From Nansenia antarctica (lineage: Eukaryota; Chordata; Actinopteri; Argentiniformes; Microstomatidae), in assembly GCA_963989245.1 (NCBI GenBank), contig OZ022341.1:57218128-57282127 (forward strand): a DNA stretch of 64,000 nucleotides, in the 5' to 3' direction. The notes beneath the pieces are model-generated. The model was not told where the DNA came from and searched no databases. It was given only the letters and a program-made list of their open reading frames with translations. Below, piece by piece: positions 44,999 through 56,640 of this stretch. Positions within the stretch are counted from its first letter, which is position 1; each line of letters begins with the position of its first letter. The position numbers and the translations under genes are program-made.

Positions 44999-47900
44999 TC
45001 TCACAAGTCTCACTGTTTTCATAATATCACTGCAGGATATCCATCCAAGCAGTAAGTTTGTGAATACATATCCCAAGAGTGTATTTGGTTCCATGAAAAT
45101 TGTCATCCTTTTCCTCCTAGAATTTAATCTGTATACTGACCAATGCTCCCTGTTGCCCAGCTCTGGTAACATGTTTTATTCAGTGAGTACACAAAACTAT
45201 ACAGGACAGATCCATCCTTTAAAACAATTTAAAAATGACCAATCTACAATCATAAACTCTATGAATAATAGAATGTATGCTAATGTAATGCTAAGGAAGG
45301 AGGGGTTATGTTTTGGTATCCACTGCAGTGCAGTTCTCTACAGTTGAAGCACTACTGCTACTGCTACTGCTACTGCCTGCTGGCTGTGTGTGCTTCGCCA
45401 GAGGGCCTGCCTTTGAAAACAGTAATGAAGATCTTCTGCTGACAGGATCTCTGGCAGAGTGGCATCTGTTGCGAAGCACTCGCAACCACATTCATAGGCA
45501 TGTTAAAAGGAATACATAATATGGGCTTGGATGTTTGAGTTAGGACCCTTGTAACAAATCCTCACTGACTTCACACAAGTGCCTGCCTGTTCCCACTCAT
45601 TAGCCTAATGAATCGCAAGCAGTTGCAATCAATGATGTGGTAGTTAGGGATAAGAAGAGCAGACATACCAACACCCCGATGTGTCACCACCGCTATTTGA
45701 TTGACAGCAGCACAGCCATCAATATCATGGGTAATAATGCTGATCGCCTTTTATAATGAAGACATTCACAGCGCATTCTGCCCTAATGCTGCTCAGCAAA
45801 GCTGCTTTTCAAACCGAATCAGAGATATTGGAACAATTGAGGATTCATGATCTTTGTTCATGGTGAAATCATTTGTCATGTATGCCCATATTATGCCTTG
45901 TCAAAATCCCATTGGACACACACATTGCATTTCTCATTAGATACCATCTAATATTAACTATTTATCGGAATTGTGTTTCGGGTCATGATTACTGTAACAG
46001 GCAGATAGTCTATACCACACTGTGAAGCGATTTATCAGAAGAAGAATGGTTTTATTTAATCCTGGTGCACTGAAACACCCTTGTAAGTGTTTGAAATCAA
46101 CAAATCCCGGTATTCGAGTGAGATGGCATATCATGCCTTGAATAATTTATGAATTAAAATAAGTTTATGACAGAGAGTAGACACTGTCCTCTGGAGCACA
46201 ATCCATTTCATACAGAATATTGAATAATGATTTATTACATTATTGTTGTGTTTGAAGAAAAAACTACTCAACCTACAGTACTGTAGCCGTATGTATGCAG
46301 AGGTGACCATGTCCTATAGATCTTACTTACCGAAGCCATAAGCCTGAAGCCTATTTGGCTCTATTAACATCTTGATTTCATTTGAAATTCTTCAGTATTC
46401 CACATAAGCAATCTAGAAGCTCTAGATTTCCTAAATTGTTGTCATTATCTATTATCTTGTACAAAACAGACATGGTAGACTTTTTTATATTATATTATAT
46501 TGGTCCGCATGGTGGCTGGGAGTTCCAGAGTAACATGGCTATTCACATTCACATTCACATGTTGTGCCTGTTATCAAAAATATGTTTTGACTTTCTGAGT
46601 CAAACATCAAATAATTGTCTAAACTGTGTCAAATATGAAACTTACAGAGAAAATGTGAAATGTCAGCCATGAAGGCAAGCAGTGTGAGTCTGTGAATTGG
46701 ATGCTCTGCGCTCTTATGATCTCTGCTCTGTTTTGGAAATTGAGGACGTTGCACTGCATACGTAATGTGTCGTTCTCTTTTGCGGATTGAGTGGTCAAAA
46801 GTGTAAGAGCCAACCACCTTTGATGTTGGTTTCATTCTCAGTATCATGTGGTATAAAACAGAATTTTGAAATGCATTGGAATCAAATAACTAGAATGTAG
46901 AAAAAATCAATTCTATGCAAAGTCTTACTTCAAAATGCTCAGTAATGTGATATCTCCATAGCACAAGGTGCAGCCACAGCAGGTTGATTTGAAACTAATC
47001 TCAGTGAACTTTGAGTGTTGTAAAATGCACACTACCATGCATGACTTAGGTCCATGGCTCTTTTATGGTTATGTTGCCTCAGGAATTATGGAAAGCATGG
47101 CCTTTAATTGTATTTCATTTCTGCAATCTCAATCTAGTTACAGTAATTAAGAGCATATTTTCTTCCTCCAGGTTCTCAGTATTAGGACTGTGTAAAGAGC
47201 TGCTCCCTGCAGTACTGTACACAAAGTGGCATCCACAAGATCATGTATCCAGCTGTTAGCAACGTCTGTTATGGCTTGAACTTTGTTGTTGTTGTGACTG
47301 AGAACCGATGACTGAGAACTTTGTTGTGACTGAGTACCCTATTATGAGAACCACATGTTTTAAGAAAGTCATACAACTTTGGAAGTGCATCATCAGCATC
47401 GCAGCAATACATCGAAATATCCCCTACATCCAATTAACAAGTGCATACAGGATGTAACTCTCTTTCTTTTTCAACATCATTCCTGTGGCATTAGTGCATT
47501 AATTCATAAGGATTGCTGGGTCATTACCAAACTGGAGTGGGATTGAGGAGAAGCTGTGGTGAATAGAGCAATTGTGAAGATTGTAATGGATGTTATAGCT
47601 ACATACATAACTCATATCCAGGAGGTAGGTGAGGAAAAGGTCAAAGCTACTAAGTTGCACTTTTGCTCAGATTTCTTCCAAAACCCTGTGCGTCACAGAT
47701 ACTGTATGCTGTCGAGACCAAAGATGTTCAATTTTTTTTTTGCACTTTTAAAAAATTCACTCAGGGCATATCAACCGCAACAGCGGTTGTTACAGCATGG
47801 TTAGTCAGATCCAGGTTGCAGGGTTGTTATTGGGATGACAGTCAGAAAAACAGGAGCTACTTCTCTCTTATTCTCTTCCCCTCTGCAGTCTTGAGCTACC

Positions 47901-48790
47901 AGAGAGGCTTAATAATATCCCAGAGGCACAGATGAAACGCTTTCCCTACAGTGGCTGTTTACTGAAGACTGTGTTTGAAGTTGAGCTCAAGATGTCTTCA
48001 TTTTTCTACCAGAGGAATGTTCCAAGGTAAAAAAAATATATAATTCAGATAGGGGGTAAGGCAAAAAAAAGAAATCCAAGTGGTGTTTTCCACCACCGCT
48101 ACAATTCAAGACAGGAAATTGCAAGAAGGCTGCTCCCTGGTTTTTAAAATATATTTTCAGGGGGAAATATCTTAAGATCTCTTACGTATTTTTGAATAGA
48201 GGTTTAAAGAACTTCACATTAAAAGCCTTCTACTGCCCTTACTGACGGTTATGTTATGTTCATTATTTATTCATCTCACACAGCTTACTCTAACTAAACC
48301 TCAGGTCAAATATCCTAGGTTTTTATAGTGAAAATAAAAGGTTAAGAGTCTCATATGCACCCATGTGTGTAGCCTTATGTACAGTATACGTATTAAGCTA
48401 ATGTCAATCCAAAAGCTTTAAACAACAATTTAAGGGTGTCAACAACAACAACTAAACTAAATGTCTGAATTTATTTATACTGAGAAGATGCCCAAAGCCA
48501 GCTTTGAAAACAAAAGCTGTGCAACCTCTGAGTAATAGGAGTCGAGAAGTTGGCTTCTATGGAAGGTTTCAAACAGAATAAGATAGATTGAAGCCATTCT
48601 AATTTAGCATCCAAGATTTAACATTCCTTTCATGATGTGACATCATGTTTGTCTGTCTGTGCTTCAGAAGAAGGTCATTTGTAGGAGAAGAACAGCCACA
48701 CCTGGGCAATAAAAACAACAACAAAAATAATGTATCACAGTCTTGGCTCGGCTATTGGCTGGCTGCTCAACTGCTGTTTATTGGGGCATA
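44995..48790. other. Non-coding stretch
   Basis: No recognised family or gene. A short (CTACTG)n run near 45351-45375. The part near 45725-45830 has balanced composition with TAATGCTG motifs and might be regulatory. Confidence 0.45.
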
Positions 48791-49070
48791 TCTGACAGGG
48801 TGTAGTGAAAAAGGCCGCAAGTAGGGGGAGGTAATTTTTTCAGTTTTGACAGATTATGAAAGGGCAGATTGTAAAGCTCCTTTCACACATACAGTTGAGG
48901 CCAAAATTATTACCCCCCCCCCCCCCCCCCCCCAGGAATTATGGAACATTTTCTTAAAATTCTTCCCAATGTTTGCAGAATTGATCAAATTTACACCAGT
49001 GCTATTTAGTAGCTTTTGGTACATTTTGGAATATAAAATAACTTTTTAGGCTTGCTTTATATCAAAGATA

Positions 49071-49823
49071 GTGCAAAATAGGGTGGTCAAAAATGTTACA
49101 AATATCAACAATATGGCCTCTTCTGGAGTTTATGTTTCAAGGAACACAGTTGTGAGGGCTCTTCATCGTGGTGGGCTTCAGGGCCATCATCCCAGAAGAA
49201 CCCCTTTACTCAAAGAGCGGCACATCAGAGCCAGACTGAGGTTTGCCTGTGAACATTTGAAAGGTAAAGATGAGTTTTGGAAGTCTGTGCTTTGGTCTGA
49301 TGAGACTGAACTGGAACTGTTTGGGCACATGGATGTTGCTTATGTTTGGCGAAGAAAGGGAGAGGCCTTCAACCCTAAGAACACAGTTCCTACAGTTAAA
49401 CATGGTGGTGGGAGCATCATGCTGTGGAGCTGTTTTGCAGCCTCAGGCACAGGGAGCCTTGTTCGGGTGCATGGCATCATAAAAAAAGAAAATGATGTTG
49501 AAACTGTGAGGGATAATATCAAGAAATCTGCTCTTAGTCTAGGCTTAGGTCGTCGCTGGGTCTTCCAACAAGACAAATGACCCAAAGCATACATAAAAAA
49601 GCAACAGTTCCTAAAAGACACCAAAACCAAGGTCCTGGAGTGGCCCGCACAGAGCCCAGATCTCAATCCTAATGGGAATCTGTGGTGAGTGCTCAAAATG
49701 AATGTCTATGCTCAGAACCACGCTATTTGGCTATTTCAAGAGACCTGTACCAACCTAGTAAAGAACTACTCTAAGAGGTTGTTGTCAGTTGTGGCTCAGA
49801 AAGGGTACACTATTGACTATTAA
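49071..49823 (+). pseudogene. Tc1-like transposase, truncated and mutated
   Basis: About 250 codons remain from the second helix-turn-helix onward. A SRNTVVRALHRGGLQG-type segment comes first. WSDETELELFG holds the first catalytic Asp, and KHGGGSIMLWSCF follows. WVFQQDK holds the second Asp, but a stop follows at once where the family has ...DPKH. Beyond the stop comes LEWPAQSPDLNP, but the catalytic glutamate position reads NGN instead of IEN. It ends RLLSVVAQKGYTIDY. The first DNA-binding helix is missing. Inactive on at least three counts; the LINE is inserted exactly at its stop codon. Confidence 0.9.
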
Positions 49824-51150
49824 GAGACTTTCAAAGAGCATATCAAGAAAGTGTCTGGTAGGGTGAAGTTTGGCCTGGCAAACTTCAGGTACATCAGAAG
49901 CTCACTGACCATGAGTGCTGCCAGACTATATATGGACGCATCAATTATGTCGCACCTCACATATGGCGCTTTTCCACTACAGGGCCAGTCCGGGTCAGCC
50001 CAGGCTGGCCCTGTTCTTTGGCGCTTTTCCATTTGTCGGCTCGGGTCAGCACGGCACGGTAAAATAGTTCTTGTTTGGGATGGGTAGCGAAAGTTGGGGA
50101 AAGGTACTTTTTTGCCAGGCTGCGTGTGACGTGTGACGCTGCACACCGTTGATTGGTCAATGGAAATCGTCATCCCATGTTCATAGATTTCTTCTCTAAC
50201 CGACCATCTTTAAATACCACAACAGCCATTTTTGATGGAGAGCAGTGAGCGGATGACTTGATGTGAGCATGTATTTGACTAATGCCGATAGATTCGCGTC
50301 TTGCTCCGAAACCGGAGCTGTCTACAGCGGATTCTACAGCGTTCATTCAAACTACCGTAATTCATGAACTATATGCCCAATCTAAAAAATTCAAACAGTT
50401 TCTGAAAGCAGAGAAGTTGCACTTTTTGAACAGGTGAACTTTTTTAGGCTTATTACGGTAGTTCACCAACAAAAAAAGCACAGTGCTCAACGTGTCAGGA
50501 GAAATAAAAATAGAATCGTGTCGGCATTTCATGTCGGCATTTCCCTGGTTGCGAGATCTAAACTAGTCTACTAGAACTTATGACACGTAACTCCTCCTAC
50601 AGTCCCGGGTCGCTCAGTATAATGGAGAAGCGTTTCTGAAAGTACGGCACGGCTCGGATACAAATGCGGCCGGTTCGGGTCGGTAGTGGAAAAGCGCCAA
50701 TATTGTTTGACAAGCTGGGGCCATGCATACAGCACTTCCCTAAAGCCATTAGCCACCCTATACAAGCGGACCCTTAAGGTCATGGACCAGAAGCCCAACA
50801 GCACACACTACTGTACCATCTTAGACAAATGTAAATACCTTAGCTGGGAAGACACCATCAAATACAAAAACATCTGTCTCATCCATAAAATTCTACACAA
50901 CAAAGCTCCTCCCCCGCTTAACTCTTTCATAAACCAGGGTGACCACAGCTTACGGCCCACCAGAAGCACCTCTCGTGGCGACCTTATAGTTCCATTCAGG
51001 AAAAGCACCTTCAGTAAACAATCCTTCTCAGTGATAGCAATAGAAAACTGGAACTCACTACCCAACCAACTCAAAGACATACATACTTACTCCACCTTCA
51101 CAACACACATGAAAGCCTGGCTGACACAGAACTATACTTGTCCTCATTAA
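49824..51150 (+). pseudogene. LINE reverse transcriptase C-terminal region, split by a MITE
   Basis: The first part (to 49963) encodes FKEHIKKVSGRVKFGLANFR and MDASIMSHLT, a typical segment after the polymerase core. The second part (50703-51150) resumes in frame once the MITE is left out, at CLTSWGHAYSTSLKPL. It continues through LYKRTLKVMDQKP and a WNSLPNQLKDI motif to the stop. The polymerase active site was lost by 5' truncation. Apart from the MITE I see no stop, so the LINE was fairly young when hit. Confidence 0.85.
49964..50699. mobile_element. MITE with TGGCGCTTTTCCACTAC inverted termini
   Basis: Perfect 16-bp inverted ends: TGGCGCTTTTCCACTA at 49964 and its inverse at 50699. It is flanked by ATA or ATAT (49961-49963/4 and 50700-50702/3); the two readings cannot be separated. 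It lacks coding sequence. Internal palindromes built from GGGTCAGC and CCGGTTCGGGTC lie next to both ends. The superfamily is uncertain: a 3-bp duplication would suggest PIF/Harbinger, but ATA is not the canonical TWA. Confidence 0.8.
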
Positions 51151-52086
51151 TCTCTCTTTGTGCTGCCTCCCCATAATGCCTTTTTTGTATGTTTTGGTTT
51201 GTTTAATGTATTGCTGTTTGTAAGTGCTTAATGTGCTTAATGTCTGTAATTGTCTTGTGGCTTCTATGTGCTTGAAATGTCACTGCTCCCATAAGTGTGT
51301 ACGTGGTGTTTGTTGTAGCCGCTTGCAATCACCTCAGCTTGCTTACTTGTGTTTTTTGTCAATTGTGATGTTGGGGTACCTTGTCTCAGCCACGTGTTCT
51401 TAGAATATTGAAATGTTTTATTTTAACTAATGACGTTACTTTTCAGGATGCCATGTTGCAACTGGTCGGGGACTTCAGCTGAAAATTAGCCGACTAGGCT
51501 AACGCTGCCTTTTTTATTGTATTTTATATGGTTCATGTATTTGGATTGTCCTCTATATAATAAACTAATAAACTAAACTAAACTAATTAATAGTCAGCCA
51601 GGGGGCTAATCATTTTGGACATGTCATTTTTTCCGTTTCTTTTTTCAACTCAATGCATCAATAAAATATCCTAATCAAACTTAGTGGACATTTTGTCTTT
51701 ATTATTTTGGAAACAAATACACTATAAACACTATGGCCATTTCCATGGAGAAATCAAGGTTTTTTTCTGATTTCACAAGGGGGGCTAATCATTTTGGCCT
51801 CAACTGTAGTTCCCTGTAAATTACATGGAATCCCAACCTGGGTCCGCCAGTGATTTTCGTCGTTCACACATGCCCGACGATTGCCGGGTTGCGCCTTTAC
51901 ACACGTCCCGGCTTTGCACAAGCTACTTGAATCACGCATTCAACTGCATGCAGAACTGGAACGTAGTAGACGTGAATTCGAACGAGACAGGCGCGTGAGA
52001 CTGCCATATACCATATATATCTGCCATATATCATACCTCTGTTTTAGATGTATTTATCATCATATTTTTCACATTCATTTAACAGT

Positions 52087-52229
52087 GAGTCAACTCGTAT
52101 TATGCTTAACATCACCAAGTTCGCTCGCCAACTAAAGCACTTGATTACCGTTGATAAAAACATACTATTCTAGTCCAAAAGCACAGTATGGGAGAACTTG
52201 GTGATGGTAAGCATAATACGAGTTAACTC
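52087..52229. repeat. 36-bp inverted repeat with 71-bp spacer
   Basis: 52087-52122 and 52194-52229 are inverted copies with few mismatches (cores CTCGTATTATGCTTA and its inverse). They could form a hairpin. Inside the Harbinger-like element. Confidence 0.8.
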
Positions 52230-52349
52230 AATTAGACATATTGCTACAATAAACAGATGGAACAGTGTACTGCACACTGTATTGCCGGCTTGAGTAAGCA
52301 CGTTGAAGTGAGGGAGTAAATGGAAGTGCCACTGTTGCGCACTGTGTAA

Positions 52350-52690
52350 ATATATCACAAATGTGCATTTGATAAGTAATCTAGCTAAGTAAGTAATCTA
52401 GCTAACTATGATTGGAAATTAAGTAGTATGCCGTTGTGGAATTATATTTAGTAGTAGCGATATTCAGGGTCCGGGGCAGTTCTTATGCGGTCTGCGCTGC
52501 GGGCTCTCTCCCTGCTGACTGTGTGATGCAGGACAGCTGTGGGAGGAGATTGTGTGTGTGCACTGCTCCGTAATGCATCTATATCACTAAATGTACATTT
52601 GATAAGTAAGTACTCTAGTTAAGTAAGTAAGCTAGCTAACTATGATTGGAAATGACTTAGTATCCAGTTGTGGAATTATATTCATCACTA
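52350..52690. repeat. Direct duplication, ~105-bp units 230 bp apart
   Basis: 52350-52457 and 52580-52690 share CATTTGATAAGTAA, CTAGCTAACTATGATTGG and GTTGTGGAATTATATT in the same order, indicating an old internal duplication of the Harbinger-like element. Confidence 0.8.
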
Positions 52691-53153
52691 CTTTGGCTGA
52701 TGTGACGTGGGTTAACTAGCCAACTCCTTAACATCAGCGGACTAAACCTGAAGTACAAAGTGAGAAACTCCTGTGATTGGTTAACCTTAACTATTCCATG
52801 TGAAAACGTTTTGCGTCAAACATCCTTTGCGTGCCGGACCAGGGAATGTTCAGGCTTCTGTTCACACCTAAGCCTTCCCTGTAAATTCCATGGAATTATA
52901 GGCTACAAGGTCTTGACCAGGGAAAATGCCTGATTGATTTTCCCTCGTCAGTCGCGTTCACACATACACCATACCAGGTAAATTCCATGGAGTCTACTGG
53001 CACTGTGTGAAAGGGCTTTAAGAAACAAGGCATTGCAATATGTTGGCTTGACTAGTGAGTGTGTCATTGATTTTCAACAACGTTGACATTTATTTAAATT
53101 TTTCTGAATAAAAGTCAGAATTTGGTCGGTCGCTTTCACCAGCTGCTGTCACA

Positions 53154-54983
53154 TATTCCCAGTTGTCCGAATACATACAGTCCCATTCAATTCAAATCCT
53201 GATGAGTAGGCAGGTTTTTCACCAAGTTACTGTATGCATTGTCCTCTACACACTACGATGGTAACAGACTGTGTACGCTCTAAATAAAAGACTCTCATTT
53301 TCCAGTCCGGGGATGGAACAGGGGTCATAGCCAAGGGTGCCCTCTGTATTGCTGCTTGAAGTGAGAGCAACACTGGCAGCCTCTCCAACAGTGCTGAAAG
53401 GCTTCTGATTAAAGACACCAAGAGAGGGTGGATACGAAGAGAGGAATGAAAGAAGCAGTCAAACTGTCAACTGAGTCATAAAATAGCTACCACAACGCCG
53501 AAGGACACCACTCACTTCAACTGACAGCTCTCTCTGTCTCCTCTATTCTTAACACTCCTGAGCCAAACAGGAAAAGAGACGCGGTGGCTTCACAACACTT
53601 TGTTCTCATAGGCGTCTTACGAACTACGCCAACATCTCATCAATTTGAACTAACAACTGACAATTTTCACTCTTCTGAAGATTCTCAGACTTCATTTTTC
53701 AACACCCATTTGTGAGCATGTACGCTATGTCTCAATGTACTGAATGTGTTCTCACATTGTTTCTGTATGCCGGTAAAACACCAATGTCCCAAGGGCATGT
53801 GCTGGCATTCCAATGTTTTTCTCCCCTTCTCCTAATACTAGGTCGCCTTGGGACTATATATCTCATGTATGTCATTGAAATGCCTGAATATTTCTGTATG
53901 TTGTCCTCTTATGGCCTGTTGGTGTTAAGTCGGATTCAGAGTATCGCTCTACCCCCTCCCACTCCCCCTCCCTCACTCTCTCTCGCTCTCTCTCACTCAG
54001 ATAACCCTATAGAAAATGTGACAGATGAATCATATGAGTGCCTCAGGAGGGCCAAATTCAATACCTGCATAATCACAGCTAGAGGGTTGCTATACACGAT
54101 CATAAGTTAAAGATTAGATTGAAAGCTTTAAGTTGTTGTTTGATTTGATTTGTTTGTATGTAGATTAGATTGTCAAGAAAGACATCAAATACAATCAGGA
54201 GATTAGATGTGACTCCTGGAAGTGGGTTGTGAGGCTTTGAGATAATTGTATCACTCTACAGGCTCTACAGACATGTTTGGTAATTGCTGTGTGTTTCACT
54301 TGTGACAGTACCAAGCACGCACTCTGGGCACCATCCTGCTATTGGTGCTCTGAGATTTTTTCCATTTTGTTCATGCAGTGTTTCATTCCCAGTGGGCCAC
54401 AAGGGATGAAAAACCTAACCTTACTTATGCTCTATAGTCTTGTTACTGCTCTCCTTATCTTGTGTCAGGTTTCATAAAACTGATATATTGAAAGGCAATA
54501 TTACAAGACAGTACTGACAGTCCCATGGTTGTGCAAGGGAACATGAATTATTTGTTTTACCATAAGGGCTGTTTTCTATATTTGAGATGAATCATGCTAA
54601 AACACTAGCACCTCATTTACTGTATATCTTGGTTGAGATTACATTTTTAGAGTGAATTATTCTGGAAATGATTGTTAAATGCTTTTCTTTTTACACTTGC
54701 TTCAAATATGTGTTCTTGTGGTTTGGACTGACTAATCAAATACAATCTCCTCTGTTACATTACACCTGTGCAGTGACACTGTTATTACTGTAGCATAAAC
54801 AACAACAATGTACTGTAATGCAATGTATCAGGTTGTCTTTACAATGTACATTGTAATCTAGTTGTGGCTTTGTAGTTACAGTAGTAAGAGTTATTACACA
54901 GGTGGAATAAGGAATTTACAAAACCTTGAGAATACTGTATATGTCATATTCGATATAACATAATACTTATAATAATATAAATA
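53154..54983. other. Mostly non-coding stretch; possible exon near 54000
   Basis: No transposon ends seen. A pyrimidine tract (about 53950-53997) followed by CAG is listed under findings as a possible 3' splice site. Elsewhere nothing is recognised. Confidence 0.4.
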
Positions 54984-55067
54984 TTAAGGCCAATGCACAC
55001 GGCGTGCGATTTTTGTTGCTGGACAAAATTCGATTTTGAAGTTTGAATGGAAGTCTATGAGAAAATC

Positions 55068-55103
<36 letters not shown>

Positions 55104-56032
55104 AACTTTATTAGAAGATTTGCAGAAGTAGGTACATGAAAGTACATATTACATACAAGGTCAACTAACAGGATAAAAACCCAAGAAAGACACTGGCTTA
55201 TTTCAATTGGGGTCCTTGATTCATCCCAATGCACACGGCCCCGATTTTAATCGCACCGCGAAAATTCGATTCCATTCGTTTTGAATGGGACAAAGCACAC
55301 GGCGTGCGAGTTTTGTCGCACTGTCAAATTTTCCATATTTTGTAAACGTTTGTGGTGCGACGGATTATTGCATCACAATGGGACAATTGGGAAAACTTCA
55401 ACTGGTCTATCTAAATTAATTGAGTCACTCATAACGGGGAGAGAGACTGGAGCATACCTTTTTATATAGTTATAGTTTAGCAAAAAGCTTGCTATCATTA
55501 CATTAAAGCATATCAACGTTAACGTTGCTACTCACCCATTTTCGTTTGTCTCCTTTCGTTGATGACTGTCTCCGTCCTCCGAATCTATGTCTGCCTGATC
55601 ATCGCCCATAATAATAAAGTGGCTTTTATAATACACCTTTCTGGCTGTGTGTTTTGTGCGCTCCCTCTCCTGACATTTTACCAATACCCCTAAATCAGGG
55701 GACCCACATATTTTATCACAATATGTCCAGTTGTATCTTGTAGAAATTGTGGAAGCAAGGCAAGCAATATTGGTAGAGCCTATTGTAATCAGCCTGCCTG
55801 GTCCGACTACGTAACAATAAAGTAACAATTGAGAATGGAATGTTGTGGTGCAACAAAATCTCGCACGCCGTGTGCATTGGGATGAGATTTTTTATGATTT
55901 TCTCATAGACTTCAATGGTGTGAGTTGAAAATGGAATGTTGCGGTGCAACAAAATCGCATCGCACGCCGTGTGCATTGCAATCAAATGTTGTCCGGCAAC
56001 AAAAAATTGCACGCCGTGTGCATTGGCCTTTA
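54984..56032. mobile_element. PIF/Harbinger-like MITE with repeated internal termini
   Basis: Element 54987-56029 between TTA at 54984-54986 and 56030-56032. Ends AGGCCAATGCACACGG and its inverse. TTA is a canonical PIF/Harbinger target. The phrase 'AATGCACACGGC' or its inverse recurs internally near 55230, 55293, 55866 and 55968, so the termini have been duplicated within the element. A LINE fragment is inserted at 55070-55221. No coding sequence. Confidence 0.8.
55070..55221 (-). mobile_element. Short LINE 3' fragment with (CAAT)n tail
   Basis: Differs at only about one position from 31516-31652 over ~135 bp, apart from the longer ATTG microsatellite at its 3' end. It is a very short, recent insertion of the same LINE family. 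Confidence 0.88.
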
Positions 56033-56513
56033 GATCTAAATATTGTTTAGGATAGAAATAAGTTCCTAAAGTCCCTGCACACCTGAATCCATATCCTAAC
56101 CTCTTAAAGTCATTCAATCTGACGGGATTATTGGCAGAGCTTGTCTTTTGTTCTGAGACACATTCTTTCAATACACGTAGAGGGACTGTAGAAAGAGAAT
56201 TTTGTTTCTAAGCCTTAGCCAGTGTTAGATGAGAAGATTGATGGATGTGGATCTGTGCTGGGAATAAAAGTGCCAGGTTTTGATTCCCACTACCTTTGAG
56301 AGAAAGGGGACTTTGGCTTTCATGGCAGAAAGCTTTCTTTGGGAGCTCCAGGATAACAGAGAGACAGTATCCCTCAATACACCAAGGAGATGATACCAAC
56401 TCAGCCCAATGAAGAGAGAGGAAAGGCAGTGCTATTGGAGCTGAAAGGCCAGAGCATACAGTAGATGAGCTTACTCCGGGACTGTCATCGCCTATGTCTC
56501 ATCTGAAATACAA
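56030..56513. other. Non-coding stretch
   Basis: Nothing recognised between the Harbinger-like MITE and the hairpin MITE. Confidence 0.4.
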
Positions 56514-56640
56514 TGGGCCAGTTTCACAGACAAGGCTTAAGCCTAGTCCTGGACTAAATCACACTTTCAATGTAAAATCTCCATTGAAGATGCTTTCTAG
56601 TCCAGGATTAGGCTTAAGCCTTGTCTGTGAAACTGGCCCA
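56514..56640. mobile_element. Near-perfect hairpin MITE, 127 bp
   Basis: The two arms start TGGGCCAGTTTCACAGACAA and match for about 44 bp with one mismatch. A further inner hairpin (TTCAATG/CATTGAA) lies in the loop. Transcripts would fold into a long hairpin. A clear target duplication was not identified. Confidence 0.85.

Larger units (their letters stand above)
49824..51590 (+). mobile_element. 5'-truncated LINE inserted in the Tc1 element
   Basis: LINE 49824-51585, flanked by ATTAA (49819-49823 and 51586-51590). It ends AATAAACTAATAAACTAAAC with a (TAAAC)n-like tail. It is interrupted by a MITE at 49964-50699. Its own 3' UTR runs from 51151 to the tail. Confidence 0.85.
48890..51808 (+). 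mobile_element. Tc1-like element, interrupted by a LINE
   Basis: Element 48892-51806 between TA dinucleotides (48890-48891 and 51807-51808). Ends CAGTTGAGGCCAAAA on the left and its inverse TTTTGGCCTCAACTG on the right. Removing the LINE leaves about 1.15 kb, shorter than the usual 1.3-1.6 kb because the N-terminal coding third is missing. A run of 21 C's (48913-48933) lies just inside the left TIR. Confidence 0.9.
48872..53021. mobile_element. PIF/Harbinger-like element, interrupted by Tc1
   Basis: Element 48875-53018 between TAA at 48872-48874 and 53019-53021. The ends are AGCTCCTTTCACAC and, in reverse complement, AAGCCCTTTCACAC. The near-terminal CCCTGTAAATT and CATGGAAT pair with TACC/AATTCCATGG near 52976-52990. 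A 3-bp TAA duplication fits PIF/Harbinger (TWA). Net length is about 1.23 kb. No transposase is recognised; an 84-codon frame at 51881 begins with a charged ESRIQLHAELERSRREFERD helix of unknown meaning. Confidence 0.65.
48791..53153. mobile_element. TGTGACAG-family MITE, copy E (outermost layer of a five-level nest)
   Basis: Left end TCTGACAGGGTGTAGTGAAA (48791) and right end TGTCACA (53147-53153), with TA immediately outside each. The left arm keeps the family's GGTAATTTTTTCAG and CAGATTATGAAAG blocks. The right arm matches copy C' (36190-36272). Without the inner element only about 216 bp remain. Confidence 0.75.
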
